Source: Spirochaetales bacterium
GTDB lineage: Bacteria > Spirochaetota > Spirochaetia > JAGLYY01
Assembly: GCA_023131935.1 (NCBI GenBank)
Contig: JAGLYY010000175.1
Coordinates: 1-7,185 of the forward strand
DNA length: 7,185 bases
Direction: 5' to 3'
Below, in pieces: positions 6,941-7,185 of this stretch. The notes under the pieces were generated by a model. The model had not been told where the DNA came from. It saw only the letters and a list, made by a program, of their open reading frames with translations, and searched no databases. Within the stretch, counting starts at the first letter, position 1, and the number at the start of each line of letters is the position of its first letter. The translations under genes were made by a program, and so were the position numbers.

Positions 6941-7185
6941 GAACGCCGCTCCTCAGATTCTCGATGGAACAGACGAGATTATCGATTTTCATCGAGTTAT
7001 ATCTTGACGAGATCACTTTCAGACTGGGAATATCGAGCTCGGTAAGTTTGTGAGAGTCGATACGAAGATCTTCTAATAGGTACGTCTTGTAGTCCGAAAC
7101 CGGAAGACTACCTAAACGCCTGTCCTTCTGTACCTTATCGATTAGCGCCTTTTCCGGCGAAGCCATGAGAAACGAAACTTTACCC
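6933..7185 (-). CDS. AbiEi-family antitoxin, C-terminal part (runs off the window)
   Basis: The last 83 residues of a gene that continues past the right edge. The frame is open through base 7184 (reading GKVSFLMASPEKALIDKV at the edge), so the methionine in this stretch (7164-7166) is internal and not a start. The SPEKALID motif followed by a charged helix, then LLEDLRID...L..LD and a YNSMKIDNLV ending, is typical of the C-terminal domain of AbiEi antitoxins (predicted regulators of viral defence, COG5340 type). In this family an N-terminal winged-helix domain normally binds the promoter and represses the operon, while the C-terminal domain is needed for antitoxicity; the N-terminal half and the promoter lie outside the window. 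Position directly before, and 8-base overlap with, an AbiEii toxin supports the call strongly. What is seen here has no frameshift or stop. Confidence 0.86.
   Translation of the reverse strand, partial: GKVSFLMASPEKALIDKVQKDRRLGSLPVSDYKTYLLEDLRIDSHKLTELDIPSLKVISSRYNSMKIDNLVCSIENLRSGVHA
6949..6954 (-). promoter_or_regulatory. Ribosome binding site for the toxin
   Basis: On the - strand GAGGAG lies 8 bases before the toxin ATG at 6940, inside the end of the antitoxin gene. It supports that start and lets the ribosomes finishing the antitoxin reinitiate on the toxin. Confidence 0.7.

Noticed and set aside
6933..7166. Reading the right-edge gene as a complete 77-residue protein starting at the methionine near 7166.
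   Set aside because: The frame stays open to the window edge and the residues before the methionine fit the AbiEi motif, so it is a truncated view of a longer antitoxin.

Overview
The window is fully coding, apart from at most 40 bases at its left edge. It holds two converging gene blocks. The left block (about 85% of the window, + strand) is a tightly overlapped four-gene operon: a MoxR-family AAA+ ATPase, a DUF58 membrane protein, a TgpA-like membrane transglutaminase, and a secreted tetratricopeptide-repeat (TPR) protein. The right block (- strand) is a type IV (AbiE-like) toxin-antitoxin pair: a complete AbiEii-family nucleotidyltransferase toxin and the C-terminal part of its AbiEi-family antitoxin, which runs off the right edge.

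The host is a bacterium with AGGAGG-type ribosome binding sites, TTG and GTG starts in use, and roughly half G+C content by eye. A secreted TPR protein and a transglutaminase facing outward suggest an organism with a periplasm. The gene set and the style of the TPR protein would suit a spirochaete or a similar diderm, but nothing here proves the taxon.

Layout: positions 1-44 carry the last codons of a probable upstream gene, so the operon may start outside the window. MoxR (41-1003) overlaps DUF58 (975-2261) by 29 bases. DUF58 overlaps the transglutaminase (2245-4368) by 17 bases, and this overlaps the TPR gene (4365-6077) by 4 bases (GTGA). The last three starts have good Shine-Dalgarno sequences inside the preceding gene, so translational coupling and a fixed subunit ratio are likely. 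The TPR stop codon interlocks with the stop codon of the toxin (6074-6940, - strand), which itself overlaps the antitoxin (6933-7185, - strand) by 8 bases.

How they may work together (inference): MoxR ATPases usually act as chaperones on partner proteins encoded next to them. DUF58 is the usual partner, and the transglutaminase has a cytoplasmic tail that could receive a signal from the MoxR/DUF58 pair. Its papain-like Cys-His-Asp core is predicted to face the periplasm, where the TPR protein would also be found. The four products could therefore form one envelope assembly spanning both sides of the inner membrane, with an unknown substrate. The toxin-antitoxin pair looks like an unrelated, probably acquired, defence or maintenance module: the tetranucleotide TCGA is about three times denser there than in the operon. 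No stretch over 300 bases lacks a gene, and I see no RNA gene, CRISPR array, insertion sequence, promoter or convincing terminator.
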